The notes under the pieces are model-generated. The model worked only from the letters and a program-made list of their open reading frames with translations, did not search any database and had not been told where the DNA came from. The translations under genes and the position numbers were made by a program. A DNA stretch of 64,000 nucleotides from Apus apus (taxonomy: Eukaryota > Chordata > Aves > Apodiformes > Apodidae): the NCBI RefSeq assembly GCF_020740795.1, contig NC_067285.1, positions 97,733,152-97,797,151 of the forward strand. Reading direction: 5' to 3'. Positions 62,721 to 64,000 of this stretch are shown here, in pieces. Each line of letters opens with the position of its first letter. The first letter of the stretch is position 1.

Positions 62721-63169
62721 GTAAACCACGTGTCACAAATCAACAAGTAAGTGTTAGCACTGCACAGAATAAACGTTTCTAGTTGGCAGTCTAACCTCCT
62801 TTCATTAACAGATGCCCATAACAGACAGGGGGATCATTCTGCACTAAGATCAGTTTTCTAGAAGCAGTAAAATTGGCTTTAGCACTTATTATATAAATTG
62901 ATGCTGACAATAAAAGTAAGCAAGCACTCAGTGTTCTTCCATCTCTCCTTCCAAAAATGTGCCATAGGACACTGTGTAAACAACACTGCAGCAGTGATAA
63001 CACATTAAAAAATGCAGGTGTGTTCCCACAAGGCAGTCCTCCTTTGAAGATTCATTATATGATGCAATTCTAAAGGCAGCTCATATATTTAATAATTTTA
63101 ATTTATTCTCTGTTGGTATGGGAAGTGATGGCTGTTACTAAATTCTAGCTTGTACTTCTTCCTATCCAG

Positions 63170-63311
63170 ATGGAATGAGGCAATGACAAATCTAAAAAGA
63201 TTTGAGAAAAAAGCTGAAGCGTTGCAAGGGAAGAATGAGGATTTTCAGAGACAAAAGTCAACTTATGCCTCATCACTTGTAACTGAGGTGCTCCCTATAC
63301 TGGTTTTGTAG
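63170..63311 (+). CDS. Possible small exon, charged helix (unrecognised)
   Basis: After the acceptor TTCTTCCTATCCAG, one base completes Arg and the + strand reads WNEAMTNLKRFEKKAEALQG and KNEDFQRQKSTYASSLVTE. It then either meets a weak donor (GAG|GTGCTC) or continues seven codons to TAG at 63309-63311. The composition suggests a coiled coil. It lies on the opposite strand to SLIT2 inside an intron, about 0.75 kb after a CR1 copy. It may be a decayed pseudogene exon pair, a small nested gene, or chance in a purine-rich strand. Confidence 0.25.
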
Positions 63312-64000
63312 GAGTGAGTAGTCTTGACTTGAATTAAAGCAGCTTCCTCCTTCTCCTTCCCATTAGAGATAAATCTAAGTAGCTACCCTGAGCTTTTCTG
63401 TATATTTAGAAAGATAATAAAATAGCACCTTTGCTAGAGAAAATAGGCATTTTTTGAATGTACTACTGGTAGCATAATTTTTTGCAAGTAGGCAAGATGC
63501 TCAAATCTAAAACCTTATTTTCAGACACAAAACAGTTCTTAAGAATTAGACAAACTGAAAAAGGAAGTAGGTATTGTTTTCACAGAAAGAACAGATGAGA
63601 AGGAGACTCCTTACACGTCTCCTATAAAAGCCTAAGGTTAAACTAAGTAGAAGATGGAGACTGACTGAAGATCAGCAATATTTAAAAATCACACTAAATT
63701 TCTGATTGCTAAGAACTTAGACTTGATACGAAGGAAAGTAAGAAGGCACAAATTGGTGACTGCAGTTCTGACTCTTTTACCTAGGTTATGCAGGCTGATC
63801 AAAAAATCAACAGAAATGGCTGGTTAAAACAATGGGCTTGAATCCTTGGTTCTATAAAGTAAATTGCAGCAAATTATCAAACATGTTTCAAACTGTTTAT
63901 CCACACAATCACCTACTACCACTTGTACTGAAACAAACAATTGTTTCTTCTCAAAACAAAAAAACCCAAACCCTACCACGTACTGTGAAGCGACTGTCCA

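Larger units (their letters stand above)
58524..64000 (-). other. SLIT2: SLIT2 intron (to window end)
   Basis: 5.5 kb of presumed SLIT2 intron. It carries A20 near 60867, (GT)9 at 60992-61011, a sense CR1 at 61474-62430 and a + strand coding-like pair of segments at 62641-63311. No further SLIT2 exon on the - strand was recognised. Confidence 0.7.

Noticed and set aside
58524..64000. Looked for mir-218, which lies in a SLIT2 intron in vertebrates, and for upstream laminin-G exons
   Set aside because: The mature mir-218 sequence is not in the window, as expected, since it lies in an intron far upstream. No further laminin-G exon was recognisable.

Overview
This window is vertebrate nuclear DNA, almost certainly from a bird. 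Three gene segments are recognisable from their exon translations, and together they form the KCNIP4 - PACRGL - SLIT2 block known from vertebrate genomes (human 4p15). The repeats are also avian in type. There are many 5'-truncated CR1 LINE copies, several with the ATTCTATG-type 3' tail, and one solo LTR resembling avian ERVL-type LTRs. No bacterial genes, tRNA genes, CRISPR arrays or phage genes were seen. The species cannot be named from the sequence.

Layout. (1) 1-15 kb, + strand: the last five coding exons of KCNIP4, a calcium-binding EF-hand subunit of Kv4 potassium channels, with stop codon and 3'UTR. All five exons have intact splice sites and join in frame. (2) 16.4-28.9 kb, - strand: PACRGL, a relative of the ciliary protein PACRG. 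Seven coding exons give a complete reading frame of about 225 codons. The promoter lies in a CpG island at about 28.3-29.0 kb that carries an RFX-type X-box, a CCAAT box and a 12-bp GC-rich minisatellite. KCNIP4 and PACRGL are tail to tail, with 2.9 kb between stop codons. (3) 29-51 kb: intergenic DNA without a convincing gene, holding CR1 pieces, microsatellites and homopolymer tracts. (4) about 51.5-64 kb, - strand: the 3' end of SLIT2. It comprises the 3'UTR, the cystine-knot exon, the exon for the last EGF repeats and the exon for the end of the laminin-G domain. The rest of the window is SLIT2 intron.

The three genes do not form an operon-like unit. They are neighbours with separate roles: neuronal A-type current (KCNIP4), probable cilium or axoneme (PACRGL) and secreted guidance cue (SLIT2).

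The best leads for follow-up are the X-box in the PACRGL promoter, the CpG/CpA-variegated minisatellite beside it, a (AAGGG)9 quadruplex-prone tract at the 3' end of a CR1 copy, two internally deleted CR1 copies (one with a 294-codon open reverse transcriptase frame), and an unexplained two-exon coding-like signal on the + strand inside a SLIT2 intron (62.64-63.31 kb).
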